64,000 nt of DNA, taken from assembly GCA_016933535.1 (NCBI GenBank), contig JAFGAS010000061.1, forward strand, positions 62,001 through 126,000. Direction: 5' to 3'. Within the stretch, counting starts at the first letter, position 1. Each line of letters begins with the position of its first letter. This stretch comes from Candidatus Zymogenaceae bacterium. GTDB taxonomy: Bacteria > Desulfobacterota > Zymogenia > Zymogenales > Zymogenaceae. The notes below the pieces were generated by a model, which saw only the letters and a list, made by a program, of their open reading frames with translations, made no database searches and was not told where the DNA came from. This document shows, one piece after another, positions 62,912 to 64,000 of the stretch. The position numbers and the translations under genes were made by a program.

Positions 62912-64000
62912 CTAGTGAGCCGCGACACGATCCTCCCGGGACGGCGTCACTTCCTTTACGAATTCTCGTTCTTTCTCTTCCCTGTTTTTTCTGAAGAAAC
63001 CGTCCGGATCGTCCAGGACGAGGGCTTTTCTCAGCACCTGGTCCATGTGATCGGCAAAGACGATCTTGAGGGATTTCTTTATCCGGTCCGGCACGTCCTC
63101 GAGGTCCTTTTGGTTTTCCGACGGGATAATGACCTCTTTGATGCCGCCGCGGTTTGCAGCAAGGAGTTTTTCCTTGAGGCCGCCGATGGGAAGCACCCGT
63201 CCTCTGAGGGTGATCTCGCCGGTCATGGAGAGGTCACGCCTGACCTTTATTTTGGTGAGGGCCGAGGCGATGGCGGTTGCCATCGTGATGCCCGCCGAAG
63301 GGCCGTCTTTCGGTATGGCACCCTCGGGGACGTGAATGTGCAGGTCGATATTCTGATAGAAGTCGCGATCCAGCCCCAGCTCATCGGCGCGGCTACGAAC
63401 GTAGCTCATGGCCGCCTGAGCGCTCTCCTGCATGACCTCGCCGAGCTTCCCGGTAATGGTCAGCTTCCCCTTTCCCGGTACAACGCTCACTTCGATAGTG
63501 AGGAGCTCGCCGCCGACCTCGGTCCAGGCCATACCGGTGGCGATGCCGATCGTATCTTCTTCCTCAAGCTTGCCGTAGCGGAATCGAGGGATTCCGAGGT
63601 ATTTCTTGACCTTGGCGGGACTGATGAACACCGAGTGATCGGGCCCATACTTGACCACCTCCTTGGCAACTTTGCGGCAAATGGAGCCGATTTCACGCTC
63701 CAGGTTTCGCACGCCGGATTCCCGCGTATAGTTGCGGATGACCACCAGCATCGCCTTATCGGAAAAGGACATGTTATTGTCCTTAAGGCCGTTTTCATCC
63801 GTCTGCTTTCTGACCAGAAACTGCTGGGCGATATTGAGCTTCTCGATCTCGGTGTAGCTGTCGATCTGGATGATCTCCATTCTATCCTGCAGTGGTCTGG
63901 GAATATTGTGCAGGACGTTTGCCGTGGTAATGAACATCACCTTTGACAGGTCGTAGTCAAGGTCGAGATAGTGATCATTGAACGTGTTGTTCTGTTCGGG
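62912..64000 (-). CDS. lon: ATP-dependent protease LonA (C-terminal part; start outside window)
   Basis: The window shows the last 363 residues and the frame runs off the right edge; the ATG at 63940 is internal, since [18 protein letters not shown] precedes it in frame. Seen here are the AAA sensor region ([36 protein letters not shown]), then the protease domain with the catalytic Ser in [12 protein letters not shown] and Lys in [14 protein letters not shown]. It degrades misfolded and regulatory proteins in the cytoplasm. Its terminator is at 62844-62874. Confidence 0.97.
   Translation of the reverse strand, partial: PEQNNTFNDHYLDLDYDLSKVMFITTANVLHNIPRPLQDRMEIIQIDSYTEIEKLNIAQQFLVRKQTDENGLKDNNMSFSDKAMLVVIRNYTRESGVRNLEREIGSICRKVAKEVVKYGPDHSVFISPAKVKKYLGIPRFRYGKLEEEDTIGIATGMAWTEVGGELLTIEVSVVPGKGKLTITGKLGEVMQESAQAAMSYVRSRADELGLDRDFYQNIDLHIHVPEGAIPKDGPSAGITMATAIASALTKIKVRRDLSMTGEITLRGRVLPIGGLKEKLLAANRGGIKEVIIPSENQKDLEDVPDRIKKSLKIVFADHMDQVLRKALVLDDPDGFFRKNREEKEREFVKEVTPSREDRVAAH

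Noticed and set aside
62915-63946. A 343-codon plus-strand frame opposite lon
   Set aside because: The lon frame carries the DGPSAG and KEKL catalytic motifs and continues off the edge. The opposite frame shows no family.

Overview
The window looks like ordinary chromosome from a GC-rich, Gram-negative, didermic bacterium. LpxC (lipid A synthesis) indicates an LPS-bearing outer membrane. The order lpxC - DUF4390 - NtrY-like kinase - NtrX-like regulator, the many PAS-rich hybrid kinases and the huge TPR proteins suggest Deltaproteobacteria in the old sense (Desulfobacterota or a related uncultured lineage). That placement is inference: there is no rRNA here and no search was possible. No phage, plasmid or CRISPR array was seen. 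Both ends cut a gene: a hybrid sensor kinase on the left and lon on the right.

Layout. 0-8.6 kb: hybrid kinase, radA, an ABC importer (lipoprotein, permease, ATPase) and a lone receiver protein. 8.7-16.3 kb: a run of secreted or TPR proteins ending in a degenerate CHAT-like protein overlapped by a 1167-residue TPR protein. 16.4-22.0 kb: a nucleoside salvage operon (purine nucleoside phosphorylase, MTA/SAH-deaminase-like amidohydrolase, cupin, second amidohydrolase). A 1.67 kb island interrupts it: a REP-associated tyrosine transposase (RAYT), its palindromes and an AT-rich TPR gene. 22-33 kb: a diguanylate cyclase, a Lon-like protease, a VanZ-like protein and two large PAS hybrid kinases. 33-40 kb: D-aminoacylase-like amidohydrolase, YihY-type membrane protein, deoxynucleoside kinase and panBCD. 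40-44.4 kb: small secreted or ligand-binding proteins, rpsU and queH. 44.4-49.4 kb: a compact operon built around an SPFH/zinc-ribbon protein and three paralogous zinc-ribbon proteins. 49.5-54.5 kb: lpxC, DUF4390, ntrY, ntrX. 54.6-64 kb: DEAD-box helicase, second V4R-like protein, rarA, Na/Pi symporter with PhoU domain, pstS, tRNA-Val and tRNA-Asp, lon.

Most worth following: (1) the SPFH operon at 44.8-49.4 kb, whose three zinc-ribbon proteins share a repeated Y-x-P-F/hydrophobic-W motif and which resembles the Bacillus ydjGHI membrane-stress genes in architecture; (2) the RAYT island, flanked by two long inverted-repeat elements in opposite orientation with compensatory arm changes, plus a third decayed arm that supplies the stop codon of the AT-rich gene. 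Two genes (RAYT and lpxC) have near-consensus sigma-70 promoters placed so that transcription would begin at the start codon, suggesting leaderless mRNAs.
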